Below are positions 38,069 through 38,485 of a stretch of 38,485 bases of DNA, in pieces. Numbering within the stretch: the first letter of the stretch is position 1; every line of letters starts with the position of its first letter. The notes under the pieces were generated by a model that saw only the letters and a program-made list of their open reading frames with translations, did no database searches and was not told where the DNA came from. Position numbers and translations under genes: made by a program. This stretch comes from Paracoccaceae bacterium (GTDB taxonomy: Bacteria > Pseudomonadota > Alphaproteobacteria > Rhodobacterales > Rhodobacteraceae). The stretch spans positions 1-38,485 of the forward strand of contig JAFMKS010000017.1 of assembly GCA_017852835.1 (NCBI GenBank), written 5' to 3'.

Positions 38069-38485
38069 CCTGCGCGGCGTGCCTCAATCGCTTCCCAAAT
38101 CTTTTCCGCAGCGTTGATGCCATCAAAACGCTCAAGCTCTTGGATGCCTGTCGGGGAAGTTAAGTTGATTTCAGTCAGATAATCGCCAATCACATCAATC
38201 CCGACAAAAATCTGTCCCTTTTCACGCAAGAGCGGTCCAATCGCTGCGCAAATTTCGCGATCACGCTCTGTCAGGCCCACTTTTTCAGGACGACCGCCCA
38301 CATGCATGTTGGAACGAGTCTCCCCCTTGGCAGGGACGCGGTTAATCGCGCCAATCGGTTCGCCATCAACCAAAATGACGCGCTTATCCCCATTTGACAC
38401 ATCTGGCAAAAACTTTTGCACAATCAAAGGTTCGCGCGAAAATCCAGTGAACACTTCATGCAATGAGGCAAGGTTTCGATCATTT
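38065..38485 (-). CDS. gshB: glutathione synthase, C-terminal part (start lies beyond the right edge)
   Basis: ATP-grasp enzyme joining gamma-glutamylcysteine and glycine. The visible 139 residues are the C-terminal third. They hold [40 protein letters not shown] (ATP and glutathione binding), [20 protein letters not shown] with metal-binding Glu and Asn, and a normal end near EARRAG. The frame is open to the window edge, so a TTG at 38463 is not the start. It converges with the comM remnant, overlapping by 4 bases. Confidence 0.96.
   Translation of the reverse strand, partial: NDRNLASLHEVFTGFSREPLIVQKFLPDVSNGDKRVILVDGEPIGAINRVPAKGETRSNMHVGGRPEKVGLTERDREICAAIGPLLREKGQIFVGIDVIGDYLTEINLTSPTGIQELERFDGINAAEKIWEAIEARRAG

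Overview
This window is a block of mostly core, housekeeping alphaproteobacterial chromosome. Gene content and order point to the family Rhodobacteraceae (roseobacter-type relatives). Supporting neighbourhoods are lgt-midA-pgeF next to an Lrp regulator and trxB, a DUF465 gene with purE-purK, hsp20 with a DUF1150 gene, an RpoHII-like sigma factor with coaBC and dut, and comM next to gshB. Base composition is moderate rather than GC-rich, and codon use is rather AT-leaning for the family. I see no rRNA, tRNA, CRISPR array, insertion sequence or integrated phage. This assignment is inference from gene families and context, not from a database search.

Layout. 1-2041 (minus): 5' end of a PCu(A)C-type copper chaperone, a small exported CxxC protein, rpmB with promoter and terminator, and meaB. 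2142-5293 (plus): exported DUF3108 protein and helicase HrpB. 5301-8279: truA (minus), a ruined ycjX/ycjF remnant (plus), a GNAT acetyltransferase (minus), a flavin reductase-family protein (plus). 8476-13802: argD-argF (plus), a SulP anion transporter with STAS domain (minus), mtnP-apt (plus). 13799-17758: YigZ-like protein and a broken DNA-binding protein gene (minus), tdk (plus), csaA, proC, a YbjN-family gene and ubiK (all minus), with a pair of DnaA boxes in the 354-bp gap before ubiK. 17866-20563 (plus): lgt, midA and pgeF, tightly overlapped. 20564-23757: Lrp/AsnC regulator, trxB, PhzF-like protein, DUF1150, hsp20. 23903-25732 (plus): DUF465, purE, purK. 25729-29682 (minus): stand-alone PhnM-like amidohydrolase, a decayed lipase gene, groEL, groES with a CIRCE operator. 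29820-35462 (minus): M3 oligopeptidase, membrane-anchored HesA/MoeB/ThiF protein, dut, coaBC, rpoH. 35556-38068 (plus): cobU, cobC-like phosphatase, a heavily damaged comM. 38065-38485 (minus): 3' part of gshB.

How the genes work together. argD and argF serve arginine synthesis, and proC serves proline synthesis. mtnP and apt form a methylthioadenosine-to-AMP salvage pair. purE-purK carry out the carboxylation step of purine synthesis. tdk and dut manage thymidine nucleotides. coaBC makes coenzyme A precursors, and cobU/cobC belong to the cobalamin nucleotide loop. groES-groEL, hsp20, rpoH and the M3 peptidase form a protein-quality and stress theme, with two visible control layers: CIRCE at groES and heat-shock-like promoters.

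The most notable feature is gene decay. Four genes in 38 kb carry inactivating lesions visible in the sequence: ycjX/ycjF joined by an internal deletion, a helix-turn-helix-like gene with an in-frame TGA, a lipase with two stops and a frameshift, and comM with frameshifts, stops, a lost Walker A lysine and a deleted centre. I found no convincing novel multigene system. The non-coding signals most worth follow-up are the DnaA-box pair, a perfect CtrA-type site, a 21-bp palindrome between sulP and mtnP, and a 13-mer shared by two upstream regions.
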